A stretch of DNA of 64,000 nt, taken from the NCBI RefSeq assembly GCF_014646355.1, contig NZ_BMNH01000015.1:121431-185430 (forward strand), given 5' to 3'. This DNA is from Nonomuraea cavernae. Lineage in GTDB: Bacteria > Actinomycetota > Actinomycetes > Streptosporangiales > Streptosporangiaceae. Shown here in pieces: positions 15,260-23,699 of the stretch; positions within the stretch are counted from its first letter, which is position 1; each line of letters starts with the position of its first letter. Below the pieces are notes generated by a model. That model was not told the origin of the DNA. It saw only the letters and a list, made by a program, of their open reading frames with translations, and made no database searches. A program made the position numbers and the translations under genes.

Positions 15260-16401
15260 GTCCCCGACTCCTTGTACACCCGCGGCACCCGCGCACCGAT
15301 CCTGGTCACGATCTCATGCGTGATCGTGCCGAGGGTATCCGCCCACTCCTGAGCGGTGGGCTCCCCCTCCGCACCGGGACCGAACAGGATGACCTCGTCC
15401 CCCGCGTCCAGCGGATCGTCGCCCAAGTCGATCATGAACTGGTCCATGCAGACCCGTCCGGTCACCGTCCTGCGCCGCCCCCCTGCCAGCACCTCGGCCC
15501 GTCCGGTGGCATGCCGGAGGATACCGTCGGCGTAGCCGAGCGGGACCAGGCCGAGCGTGGTCTCGCGATCCGTGACGTGGAGATGCCCGTAGGACACTCC
15601 GGCCCCCTCCGGCACCCGCTTGGCCAGCGCGATGCGCGCCACCAGCGTCATCGCCTGCCGGAGGCCGAAGTCGCCCAGCTCAGGGATCGGGCTGAGCCCG
15701 TACATCGCGATGCCCGACCTGACCATGTCGTAGCGGGCCCGCGGCAACGTCACGATCGCGGCGGAGTTGGCCATGTGCCTGATGACGTGGGACCCGCCCG
15801 CGCCCGCCTGGTCGGCCAGTTTGAGCGCCGTCTCGAACGCGTCGATCTGCAGGTCGATGGAGGGATGGCCGGGAATGTCGGAGCAGGCGAAGTGGGTCCA
15901 CAGCCCGACGATCTCGATGACGCCCTCGGCCCGCAGCGCCAGCGCGCGGTGCAGCAGCCCCGGCCAGGCGGCCAGCGGCGAGCCGCCCCTGCTCATGCCG
16001 GTGTCGGCCTCCAGATGCATCCGGGCCGTGACCCCGGTGCGCCGGGCGCCGGCGGCGATCTCGTCGAGCAGCGGCTCGTCGGAGGCGGACAGCTCGATGC
16101 CGGCCCGCAGCGCGTCGTCGACCGGCTCACCCGGGGTGATGATCCACGACAGCAGCGGCGCGGTGACGCCGGCCTCGCGCAGGGCGAGCGCCTCCCGGAT
16201 GAAGGCGGTGCCGAGCCGGTCCACGCCGGCCCGTAGAGCGGCCTCGGAGGTGGGCACCAGCCCGTGGCCGTAGGCGTCGGCCTTGACGGCGGCCATCAGC
16301 TCGGCGCCGCCCGCGTGCTCCTTGAGCAGCGCCACGTTGTGCCTGATCGCGGCCAGGTCGACCCGCGCCTCCGCGGGCGTGGCCATCGGGTAGTGCACCA
16401 T
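15256..16401 (-). CDS. alr: Alanine racemase
   Basis: 381 residues. PLP enzyme that interconverts L- and D-alanine for peptidoglycan. The PLP lysine is in MAAVKADAYGHG (residue about 39), and the second catalytic base, a Tyr, is in GAGVSYGHLHV; VCMDQFMIDLG is the usual substrate-loop motif. Normal length. GGAG lies only two bases before the ATG at 16401; a GTG one codon later would have better spacing. The upstream gene is the NAD(P)HX repair enzyme. Confidence 0.97.
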   Translation of the reverse strand: MVHYPMATPAEARVDLAAIRHNVALLKEHAGGAELMAAVKADAYGHGLVPTSEAALRAGVDRLGTAFIREALALREAGVTAPLLSWIITPGEPVDDALRAGIELSASDEPLLDEIAAGARRTGVTARMHLEADTGMSRGGSPLAAWPGLLHRALALRAEGVIEIVGLWTHFACSDIPGHPSIDLQIDAFETALKLADQAGAGGSHVIRHMANSAAIVTLPRARYDMVRSGIAMYGLSPIPELGDFGLRQAMTLVARIALAKRVPEGAGVSYGHLHVTDRETTLGLVPLGYADGILRHATGRAEVLAGGRRRTVTGRVCMDQFMIDLGDDPLDAGDEVILFGPGAEGEPTAQEWADTLGTITHEIVTRIGARVPRVYKESGT

Positions 16402-16422
16402 CTCTCCAGTCTGGCAGCTCCC

Positions 16423-17898
16423 TCACGTGGTCGAGCGCGGTTCGCCCCTCACGGTACGGATCGCCGAGGGGATCTCCGCCACCACGTCCGCCGCCGTCAG
16501 CGGCGCCCCGTGGGCGGCGATCCGACCGGCCAGCCCGTGCAGGTAGGCGCCGCACGAGCCGGCCTCGTAGCAGCCGAGCCCCTGGGCGAGCAGCGCCCCC
16601 GCCACGCCGGACAGCACGTCGCCGGTGCCTCCCGTGGCCAGCCACGAGGTGCCGGTGCGGTTGACGCGGGCCGGCCGGTGCTGCTCGGCGACGACCGTGG
16701 TGGACCCCTTGAGCAGCACGGTCACGCCCAGCTCCGTCGCGGCCCGGTGGGCGTGCTCCAGCCTGGCGGCCTCGATCTGGTCGCGGTCGGCCCGCGTCAG
16801 CCGCGCCAGCTCGCCCGCGTGCGGGGTGATCAGCACCGGCGCCGTACGGCGGAGCAGGCTCCGGTCCCGGGCGACCAGGGTCAGCGCGTCGGCGTCGATC
16901 AGCACGGGCACGTCGCTGGCGAGGACGCTCCTGGCCAGCTCGTGAGCCCAGTCGTCGGTGCCCAGGCCGGGCCCGAGGACCCAGGCCTGAACCCTGCCGA
17001 CCTCGCCGATCGAGGGCCGGTCGAGCTCCGTGATGACGGCCTCGGGCCAGTGCGCGCGGACCTGCCCGACCGGTGCGCTCTGCCCGGCGTAGCGCACCAT
17101 GCCCGCCCCCGCCCGCAGCGCACCGCCGACGGTCAGCACGGCGGCTCCGGTGTACTGGACACTGCCCGCGGCGACGCCGAGCACGCCCCGGCGGTATTTG
17201 TCGGACTCGTTCGACGGGCGGGGCAGCAACTCCGCCACGTCCTCGGGGGTGAGCACCACCACGTCGGGATCCGGCAGGTAGGGGCCGAGCCCGATGTCGA
17301 CCAGCTCGACCACCCCGGCGTGAGCCGCGCCGGGATCGACGAGCAGCCCCGCCTTGTAGGCGCCCATCGTCACGGTCACCTGGGCCTCGATGGCCGTGCC
17401 CGGCACCCGGCCGGTGCTCGCGTCGACCCCGCTGGGCACGTCGACCGCGACCACGGGGACGGGCGCGGCGTTGACGGCCCGGACCAGGCCGGCGTAGGGC
17501 TCGCGCAGCGCCCCCGTCACCCCGATGCCCACCAGTCCGTCGAGCACGAGGTCAACGAAAGAAAGGTCGGCGCGGTCGACCGCCTCGGGGCCGACGACCC
17601 GGCCACCGGCCAGCCGGAACGCCTCCAGCCCCGCCTCGTGGGTCCTGGTGCCGGCCAGGATCGCCTCCACCCTGGCCCCCCGCCTCGCCAGCAGCATCCC
17701 CGCGTAGAGGGCGTCGCCGCCGTTGTCGCCGCTCCCGACGAGGAGCAGCACGCGGGAGCCGTACACCATGGGGAGCAGGGCGGCGCTGACGGTGGCGAGC
17801 CCGGAGGCGGCGCGCCGCATGAGCGACCCCTCGGGCAGCCGCGCCATCAGCACGTGTTCGGCGGCTCTGATCTGGTCGGCGGTGTAGGCGGTGCGCAT
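16423..17898 (-). CDS. nnr: Bifunctional NAD(P)HX epimerase / ADP-dependent NAD(P)HX dehydratase
   Basis: 491 residues in two domains that together repair hydrated NAD(P)H. Residues 1-210 are the epimerase (start MRTAYTADQIRAAE, then VGSGDNGGDALYAGMLL and VDVPSGVDASTG). Residues 225-491 are the ribokinase-like dehydratase (VLGPGLGTDDW, VLITPHAGELARL, LATGGTGDVLSGVAGALLAQ). Fusion of the two activities is the usual bacterial form. It lies nine bases after acpS, in one transcription unit with alr. Confidence 0.96.
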   Translation of the reverse strand: MRTAYTADQIRAAEHVLMARLPEGSLMRRAASGLATVSAALLPMVYGSRVLLLVGSGDNGGDALYAGMLLARRGARVEAILAGTRTHEAGLEAFRLAGGRVVGPEAVDRADLSFVDLVLDGLVGIGVTGALREPYAGLVRAVNAAPVPVVAVDVPSGVDASTGRVPGTAIEAQVTVTMGAYKAGLLVDPGAAHAGVVELVDIGLGPYLPDPDVVVLTPEDVAELLPRPSNESDKYRRGVLGVAAGSVQYTGAAVLTVGGALRAGAGMVRYAGQSAPVGQVRAHWPEAVITELDRPSIGEVGRVQAWVLGPGLGTDDWAHELARSVLASDVPVLIDADALTLVARDRSLLRRTAPVLITPHAGELARLTRADRDQIEAARLEHAHRAATELGVTVLLKGSTTVVAEQHRPARVNRTGTSWLATGGTGDVLSGVAGALLAQGLGCYEAGSCGAYLHGLAGRIAAHGAPLTAADVVAEIPSAIRTVRGEPRSTT

Positions 17899-17907
17899 GA
17901 TCCGAAG

Positions 17908-18258
17908 CTATCCCTCGGCGATCACGTAGGCCACGGCCACGCCCGCGTCGTGGCTCAGCGAAATGTGCCACCGCTTGACGCCGAGGCCGTGGGCGATGTC
18001 GGCGGCCTTGCCCGTGACCTTGACCTCGGGCTTCCCGGAGTCGCCGGAGCGCACCTCGGCCTCCAGGTGGCCGACCCCCCGGGGCGCGCCGAGCGCCTTG
18101 GCCACGGCCTCCTTGGCGGCGAACCTGGCGGCCAGCGAGTGCACGGGGAGCGGCCGCTCCGCCTCGGTGAACACCCGCTCGCGCAGCCTGGGGGTGCGCT
18201 CCAGCGCCGCCTCGAACCGCGCGATGTCGACGATGTCCACTCCGATGCCCAGGATCAT
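17908..18258 (-). CDS. acpS: Holo-[acyl-carrier-protein] synthase
   Basis: 116 residues. Transfers 4'-phosphopantetheine from CoA to acyl carrier proteins. Motifs GIGVDIVDIARFE (Mg-binding Asp), ARFAAKEAVAKALG and ISLSHDAGVAVAYV are all present. Short member at the normal length for actinobacteria. Starts ATG at 18258, 19 bases after the PhoX-like gene, and may share its transcript. It is functionally linked to coaA nearby, which makes the CoA precursor. Confidence 0.97.
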   Translation of the reverse strand: MILGIGVDIVDIARFEAALERTPRLRERVFTEAERPLPVHSLAARFAAKEAVAKALGAPRGVGHLEAEVRSGDSGKPEVKVTGKAADIAHGLGVKRWHISLSHDAGVAVAYVIAEG

Positions 18259-18277
18259 CTCCCCAGGCTAACCTCGC

Positions 18278-19696
18278 TCAGAACGCGCCCCGCTGCCATG
18301 GACCCCAGATCGCGAACGACATGCCCTGACGGGACTGGATGTTCGCGTAGAGGGTGTGGCCCCCCGGGCCGAAGGTCGACCCGGCGAACTCCGCGCCGGC
18401 GTCGCCGGAGATGGGCGCCAGCCGGCAGAAGTCGAAGATCTCACCCTGCCGGCTGAGCCCGCGCAGGTAGTTGTCGCCGTCGCCGTCCTCGCAGAGCACG
18501 AGGGTGCCCCGCGGGCTGACCGTCACGTTGTCGGGCAGGTCGAGCATCGACGCGCGCGGCGACTCGTAGACGAGCTTGAGCCGGCCGCTCGCCGTCTCGT
18601 AGGCCCACACCTGGCCGTGCCCCTTGCCGAACCCGTCGGGCACCGGGGCGTCGGGCACGGGGGCGCCGCCCTGCGTGGAGACGAAGTAGACGGTGCCCTG
18701 GTGGTGGATCGCGCCCTCCAGCCGGGAGAAGATCGCGGCTCCCTTGGCCCGCCCCTGCCTGCCCACCGCCTGGACGGCCTCGTCGTTGGACGGCTTGCCG
18801 GTGAAGGTGGGGTCGGGGTCGTCGATGTCGACCCAGGTGGTCGGGTAGACGGCGCCCGGTCGCTGCCCCGCGGACAGGTCCTGGCGCGGCGAGCCCTTCA
18901 CGGCGAGCATCTGCAGCCTGCCGCCGTCGAGGAGGCGCCCGGCCTTGACCGGGTTCGCCGGAGGCAGGTAGCGGTAGAAGCCCGAGGCGAACCTGAAACA
19001 GTCCTCGGTCAGGTAGAGCGCCCCGGAGGCGGGGTCGAAGGCGGCCGACTCGTGGGCGAACCGGCCCGCCGACCTGATCGGCTTGGCCGTCGCGGCGCCG
19101 AGCACCGGCACCTCGAAGATGTAGCCGTGTCTGCGGGCCAGTCTGGAGTTGTCGCCACCGGAGTGGTCGTCGCCCACGTCGGGCCCGTTGACCGTCTCCT
19201 CGCAGGTCACCCAACTCTTCCACGGCATGGGGCCGCCGGAGCAGTTCATCATGGTGCCGGTGAGCGACGGGCCGCTCCGCATCACCTCGCCGTAGCGGGT
19301 GACCCGCAGCGTCGAGGTGCCGCCCCCGGCCATCCTGTCGTAGGCCTTGCCCTTGTCGCCGAACGCCCCGACGGGGCCGTTGACCTCGTGGTTGCGTACG
19401 AGGTAGGCGGTGCCGCGCGGGGCGGCGAACGCGGCCATCCCGTCGTGCCTGCCGGGCACGGCCGAGCCGTCGGAGAACTTCTCGCCCGCCGCGCTGAACG
19501 ACCGGTAGGCGAACCCGTCGGGCAGGTGCAGCCTGACCTTGCCGTCACGCAGGTCGGCCACGGGACGCAACGGCCCGTAGCCGCGCACCGGCTTGGCCTC
19601 GCCCCGCTCGCCCGCGCAGGCGACTCCGGCGAACGGCCCGGCGATGCCCGCGGCCATCGTCATGGTGGCTCTGGTGAGAAAGCGACGGCGGTCCAT
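18278..19696 (-). CDS. PhoX-like phosphatase (DUF839), Tat-exported
   Basis: 472 residues. N-terminus MDRRRFLTRA followed by a hydrophobic stretch is a twin-arginine signal. The family features YLVRNHEVNGPVGAF, SGGPMPWKSWVTCEETVNGP and LYLTEDCFRFASGFYRYLPP identify the PhoX/DUF839 beta-propeller, whose characterised members are calcium- and iron-dependent alkaline phosphatases. The conserved cysteine of the iron site is probably that in VTCEET. ATG at 19696 is chosen over the upstream TTG because GGAGG lies five bases before it. Phosphate scavenging outside the cell is the likely role. Confidence 0.9.
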   Translation of the reverse strand: MDRRRFLTRATMTMAAGIAGPFAGVACAGERGEAKPVRGYGPLRPVADLRDGKVRLHLPDGFAYRSFSAAGEKFSDGSAVPGRHDGMAAFAAPRGTAYLVRNHEVNGPVGAFGDKGKAYDRMAGGGTSTLRVTRYGEVMRSGPSLTGTMMNCSGGPMPWKSWVTCEETVNGPDVGDDHSGGDNSRLARRHGYIFEVPVLGAATAKPIRSAGRFAHESAAFDPASGALYLTEDCFRFASGFYRYLPPANPVKAGRLLDGGRLQMLAVKGSPRQDLSAGQRPGAVYPTTWVDIDDPDPTFTGKPSNDEAVQAVGRQGRAKGAAIFSRLEGAIHHQGTVYFVSTQGGAPVPDAPVPDGFGKGHGQVWAYETASGRLKLVYESPRASMLDLPDNVTVSPRGTLVLCEDGDGDNYLRGLSRQGEIFDFCRLAPISGDAGAEFAGSTFGPGGHTLYANIQSRQGMSFAIWGPWQRGAF

Positions 19697-19800
19697 GGCA
19701 GCCTCCAACGATGCTCGTCAAGAACAGTAACCCCCCAGAACTCGCCGCTTGACCGGTTCGGTGAGATCACGAACCGCCGGTTTCCCGAACTGATTCTCGG

Positions 19801-19834
19801 TTTACCCACAAGCTCGTCCACAGCCTGTGGACAA
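19801..19834. promoter_or_regulatory. Cluster of DnaA-box-like sites upstream of coaA
   Basis: TGTGGACAA at 19826-19834 is the exact complement of the high-GC actinobacterial DnaA box TTGTCCACA. TCGTCCACA at 19814-19822 has one mismatch and faces it, and TTACCCACA at 19802-19810 is a weaker third copy. Together the first two form the palindrome GTCCACAGCCTGTGGAC. They sit 35-60 bp before the proposed coaA promoter box. Confidence 0.45.
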
Positions 19835-19880
19835 CGACCCGACCGAAGGCCGACCTGAGGCCCGTCGCTACGCTGCCAGG

Positions 19881-20798
19881 GTGAACAACGGCTACGTTGA
19901 ACTGAGCAGGGAGCGGTGGAGCGAGCTCCGCAAGAACACGCCCTTGACTCTCACCGCGGAAGAGCTCGAAGAGCTGCGCGGCGTCGACGATCCCATCGAC
20001 CTCACCGAGGTCACCGACATCTATCTCCCACTGACGAGGCTGCTCAACCTGCACTTCACCGGGTCCAAGCAGCGCAGCAGCGTGCTGAGCGCCTTCCTGG
20101 GGCACCACGAGCAGCGCGTCCCGTACATCCTGGGCATCGCGGGCAGCGTCGCGGTCGGCAAGTCGACCACGGCGCGGTTGCTGCACACGCTGCTGGCGCG
20201 CTGGCCCGAGCACCCGCACGTGGAGCTGGTCACCACCGACAGCTTCCTGTTCCCCAACGCGGTGCTGCAGGCCAAGGGCATCATGCAGCGCAAGGGCTTT
20301 CCCGAGAGCTACGACCGCAGGGCCCTGGTCAGGTTCGTGGCCGAGGTGAAGGCCGGGGCGGCGGAGGTCAGGACACCGGTCTACAGCCACCTGGAGTACG
20401 ACATCGTGCCTGGCGCACACCAGGTCGTGAAAAATCCGGATATTTTGATCATCGAAGGGCTCAACGTCCTCCAGCCCGCCCCACCCACCTCCCTCGCCGT
20501 CAACGACTACTTCGACTTCTCCATCTACGTCGACGCCAAGGTGGAGGACATCCGCGACTGGTACGTCGAACGCTTCCACAAGCTGCGCCGCACCGCCTTC
20601 GAGGACCCCAAGTCCTACTTCCGCCACATCGCCGAGCTCTCCTACGAGGAGGCCACGGACTTCGCGGTCAAGGTCTGGCGCGACATCAACGAGCGCAACC
20701 TGATCGAGAACATCGCCCCCACCCGCGGGCGGGCCGACCTGGTGCTGAAGAAGGGCCCCGACCACGCGGTCAAGCGGGTACGGCTTCGCCGGACCTGA
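19881..20798 (+). CDS. coaA: Pantothenate kinase, type I
   Basis: 305 residues. Phosphorylates pantothenate, the first step of coenzyme A synthesis. Shows the Walker A motif GIAGSVAVGKSTTARLL, VELVTTDSFLFPN with the catalytic Asp, and KGFPESYDRRALVRFVAEVK. GTG at 19881 is preferred: the product then starts VNNGYVELSRERW like family members, and a TACGCT box (19869-19874) lies six bases before it, the leaderless pattern. A GTG at 19827 would add 18 residues but lies inside the DnaA-like palindrome. Confidence 0.96.
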   Translation: MNNGYVELSRERWSELRKNTPLTLTAEELEELRGVDDPIDLTEVTDIYLPLTRLLNLHFTGSKQRSSVLSAFLGHHEQRVPYILGIAGSVAVGKSTTARLLHTLLARWPEHPHVELVTTDSFLFPNAVLQAKGIMQRKGFPESYDRRALVRFVAEVKAGAAEVRTPVYSHLEYDIVPGAHQVVKNPDILIIEGLNVLQPAPPTSLAVNDYFDFSIYVDAKVEDIRDWYVERFHKLRRTAFEDPKSYFRHIAELSYEEATDFAVKVWRDINERNLIENIAPTRGRADLVLKKGPDHAVKRVRLRRT

Positions 20799-20904
20799 AG
20801 ACCTCCTCGTACACGTAGGCCGCGAACCTGCCCGCGCACCCCAGGTCGTCGATGTCGACGAACCAGCAGTCCGCATCGTGAATATGGCACCAAAATGTCC
20901 TCAT
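20770..20904 (-). CDS. Small hypothetical protein, 44 residues
   Basis: Frame beginning MRTFWCHIHDADCWFVDIDD and ending FRSGEAVPA, antisense to the last 29 bases of coaA and otherwise in the gap before the DUF389 gene. From residue 11 on, third codon positions are almost all G or C although no plus-strand gene covers them, which is the mark of real coding. Three cysteines and two histidines in 23 residues could bind metal. No clear ribosome binding site is seen. It is not a family I recognise. Confidence 0.4.
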   Translation of the reverse strand: MRTFWCHIHDADCWFVDIDDLGCAGRFAAYVYEEVFRSGEAVPA

Positions 20905-20975
20905 TCCGGCAGGGTCGCGGACCCGGGTCAATGGAACGTCAATGTTCGATCGACGACATCGACGACAATGGCCCG

Positions 20976-21932
20976 ATGCTCCATCTGCGACTGATCACCC
21001 CGGCCACGCGCACCGGCGAGGTGATCGCGGCACTCGATCAGTGCGCGGGCACCACCAACCTCGTCGTCCTGCCCGGCGCGGCCCGCCTGCCCGAGGGCGA
21101 CCTGATCTTCTGCGACGTGGCCCGCGAGTCGGCCAACGAGGTGATCGACCGGCTCGGATGGCTCAAGGAGGAGGGGTCGATCGCGGTCGAGCAGGTGGAC
21201 CTCGCGCTCTCCAGAGTGGCCGACGAGGCCGTCGAGGAGGCGCCCGGCGAACCCGAGGACGCGGTGGTCTGGGCGGAGTTCGCCCAGAAGATGGCGGACG
21301 ACTCCCGCGTCACCTGGGCCTACCTCGTGTTCCTGGTGATCGCCACCATGCTGGCCGCCATCGGTGTGCTGCAGAACTCCCTCATCCTGATCGTCGGCGC
21401 GATGGTCCTCGGACCGGAGTTCGGCGCGATCGCGGCCGTCTGCTTCGGCCTGCTGGGCCGCGACCGGCGACTGATCGCCGGCTCCCTGCGCACCCTGATC
21501 ATCGGGTTCGCGATCGCGATCGCGGTGACGTTCGCCTGCGCGCTCGCCCTGCGCGGGCTCGGCTGGATCGGCCCGCACCACCTGCGGGTCAACGAGGAGG
21601 TCCAGTTCATCGTCAAACCCGACCGCTGGTCGTTCATCGTGGCCCTGCTCGCCGGCGTGGCAGGGGTGCTGTCGATCACCGCGGGCAAGTCGTCGGCCCT
21701 GATCGGCGTGTTCATCTCGGTCACCACAGTCCCGGCGGCCGGATTCGCCGCCGTGGCGCTCGCCCTCGGCGACTGGCCCGAGGTCGCAGGCTCGGTCTCG
21801 CAGCTCGCGCTGAACATCGCCGGCATGCTCATCGCGGGCACCGGCACGCTCATGGTCCAGCGGGGATTCTGGCCGCAAGTAGGACGCGGCTCATCCCTTC
21901 GACCGATGCGGGAGCGCGAAGCCGGCGGGTAG
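20976..21932 (+). CDS. DUF389 family membrane protein
   Basis: 318 residues. The first 100 are a cytosolic ferredoxin-like domain (LHLRLITPATRTGEVIAAL); from about residue 120 five or six membrane segments follow, including AYLVFLVIATMLAAIGVLQN and LILIVGAMVLGPEFGAIAAV, the core of DUF389. The function of the family is not established. ATG at 20976 begins the conserved part; an upstream ATG at 20895 would add unrelated residues. GACAAT six bases before the start is a weak leaderless -10. Its stop codon TAG is part of the -10 box of the next gene. Confidence 0.88.
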   Translation: MLHLRLITPATRTGEVIAALDQCAGTTNLVVLPGAARLPEGDLIFCDVARESANEVIDRLGWLKEEGSIAVEQVDLALSRVADEAVEEAPGEPEDAVVWAEFAQKMADDSRVTWAYLVFLVIATMLAAIGVLQNSLILIVGAMVLGPEFGAIAAVCFGLLGRDRRLIAGSLRTLIIGFAIAIAVTFACALALRGLGWIGPHHLRVNEEVQFIVKPDRWSFIVALLAGVAGVLSITAGKSSALIGVFISVTTVPAAGFAAVALALGDWPEVAGSVSQLALNIAGMLIAGTGTLMVQRGFWPQVGRGSSLRPMREREAGG

Positions 21933-21943
21933 GGTCCGGACCT

Positions 21944-22852
21944 ATGCACATCCTCGCCACCGAGGGGCTGACCAAACGCTTCCCGACGGTCACGGCGCTC
22001 GACCAGCTGACGGTCACAGCCGGGCCCGGCGTCACCGGCCTGGTGGGAGCCAACGGCGCGGGCAAGTCGACGTTGATCAAGATCATGCTGGGGCTGCTCC
22101 CGCCCACCGGCGGCAGCGCGCGGGTGCTCGACCTCGACGTCGCCACCCGGGGCGCGGAGATCCGCGGGCTCGTCGGATACATGCCCGAGCACGACTGCCT
22201 CCCGCCCGACGTCTCCGCCACCGAGCTGGTCGTCCACCTCGCCCAGATGTCCGGGCTGCCGCGCACGGCCGCCCGCGAGCGCGCCGCCGACGTGCTGCGC
22301 CACGTCGGCCTGGCCGAGGAGCGCTACCGAGCCGTCGGCGGCTACTCCACCGGCATGAAGCAGCGCGTCAAGCTCGCCCAGGCCCTCGTCCACGACCCCA
22401 AGCTGATCTTCCTGGACGAGCCCACCAACGGGCTCGACCCGCGCGGCCGTGACGAGATGCTGACGCTGATCAGGCGCATCGGCACCGAGTTCGGCATCAG
22501 CGTGCTCGTCACCTCCCACCTGCTGGGCGAGCTCGAACGCATCTGCGACCACGTGATCGTCATCGACGCCGGCCGGCTGCTGCGGTCCTCCGCGATCGCC
22601 GAGTTCACCCACGCCACGCGGAGCGTCACGGTCGAGGTCGAGGAGGGCGCGACCCCGCTCGCCGCGCGACTGACCGAGCTCGGCCACACCGTCACCCCGC
22701 ACGGCCGCCTGCTGCTGGTCGAAGTGACGGGTCCCGAGACGTTCGACGCGATCCGCGACACCGCCGTCGACCTCGATCTCTGCCTGATCCGGCTGGAGCA
22801 GGGCCGCCATCGCATCGAGGACGTCTTCCGGGAGGAGGTGGCCGGTGTCTGA
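21944..22852 (+). CDS. ABC transporter ATP-binding protein
   Basis: 302 residues. ATPase of an ABC-2 type exporter: Walker A GANGAGKSTLIK, signature YSTGMKQRVKLAQAL, Walker B LIFLDEPTNGLDP, switch His in VLVTSHLL. A C-terminal extension (residues 220-302) is typical of drug or lipid exporters. TAGGGT (21930-21935) eight bases before the ATG gives a leaderless promoter. It starts a four-gene unit with the permease at 22845 and a second ATPase/permease pair. Confidence 0.94.
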   Translation: MHILATEGLTKRFPTVTALDQLTVTAGPGVTGLVGANGAGKSTLIKIMLGLLPPTGGSARVLDLDVATRGAEIRGLVGYMPEHDCLPPDVSATELVVHLAQMSGLPRTAARERAADVLRHVGLAEERYRAVGGYSTGMKQRVKLAQALVHDPKLIFLDEPTNGLDPRGRDEMLTLIRRIGTEFGISVLVTSHLLGELERICDHVIVIDAGRLLRSSAIAEFTHATRSVTVEVEEGATPLAARLTELGHTVTPHGRLLLVEVTGPETFDAIRDTAVDLDLCLIRLEQGRHRIEDVFREEVAGV

Positions 22853-23699
22853 GATCTACGACATTGGCTACCGCCACTACGACGGGCCACGGCTCGGCCG
22901 CGCGTACTCCACGCGCGCGCTCACCGTCCACAGCCTGCGCGCCGTCTTCGGCCTCGGCCGCACCGCGCGCAGCAAGATCATGCCGTTCGCGCTGGCGGTC
23001 ATCATGCTGCTGCCCGCCGTCGTGTCGATCGCGGCGATGGCCCTGATCGGGCAGCGCGCCATGGGCTACAGCTCCTACGCGGTCATCATGCAGGCGGTGC
23101 TGGCCATCTTCCTGGCCTCGCAGGGCCCCGCGATCATCGCCCCGGACCTGCGGTTCCGGGTGCTGCCGCTGTACCTGTCACGGCCCGTGTCGATCGTCGA
23201 GTACGTGGGCGCCAAGGTCACCGCGATGACCGCCGCGCTCTTCCTGATGGTCGCGGTGCCACTGACGCTCATCTATCTGGGCGAGCTGCTCATCGACCTC
23301 GAAGGGCCGCCACAGACCAAGGAATACCTCGGCGCCCTGGCCATGGCCCTGGTCCTGGCGGTGCTGCTGTCCGCCTTCGGTCTGGCCATCGCCTCGCTCA
23401 CGCCCCGGCGCGGGCTCGGAGTCGCCTCGGTCATCGCCGTCTACCTGCTGGCCTCGGCCTCGGTCCCCATCTTCTACGGCACCCTGATCTCCACGGGCAA
23501 CGACGCGGCGGCCAGATGGGCGTGGCTGGTCAACCCGTTCTGGCTGGTCGACGCCGTGCAGGTGTGGCTGTTCGACACGACGCCCAACTCCGAAGGCGGC
23601 TATCCCCCGGGGCCCGCCTCGGCCGCCATCGTGGTCGTGCTGATCGCCGTCGCCGTCTCGGTCCTCGCGCTCCGCTACCGGAAGGCGGCCTCTCAATGA
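22845..23699 (+). CDS. ABC-2 type permease
   Basis: 284 residues with about six membrane segments (IMPFALAVIMLLPAVVSIAA, then YAVIMQAVLAIFLASQGPAI and further ones to the end). N-terminus EIYDIGYRHYDGPRLGR is a motif often found in actinobacterial permeases of this kind. GTG start overlaps the ATPase gene by eight bases. Substrate unknown. Confidence 0.9.
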   Translation: MSEIYDIGYRHYDGPRLGRAYSTRALTVHSLRAVFGLGRTARSKIMPFALAVIMLLPAVVSIAAMALIGQRAMGYSSYAVIMQAVLAIFLASQGPAIIAPDLRFRVLPLYLSRPVSIVEYVGAKVTAMTAALFLMVAVPLTLIYLGELLIDLEGPPQTKEYLGALAMALVLAVLLSAFGLAIASLTPRRGLGVASVIAVYLLASASVPIFYGTLISTGNDAAARWAWLVNPFWLVDAVQVWLFDTTPNSEGGYPPGPASAAIVVVLIAVAVSVLALRYRKAASQ

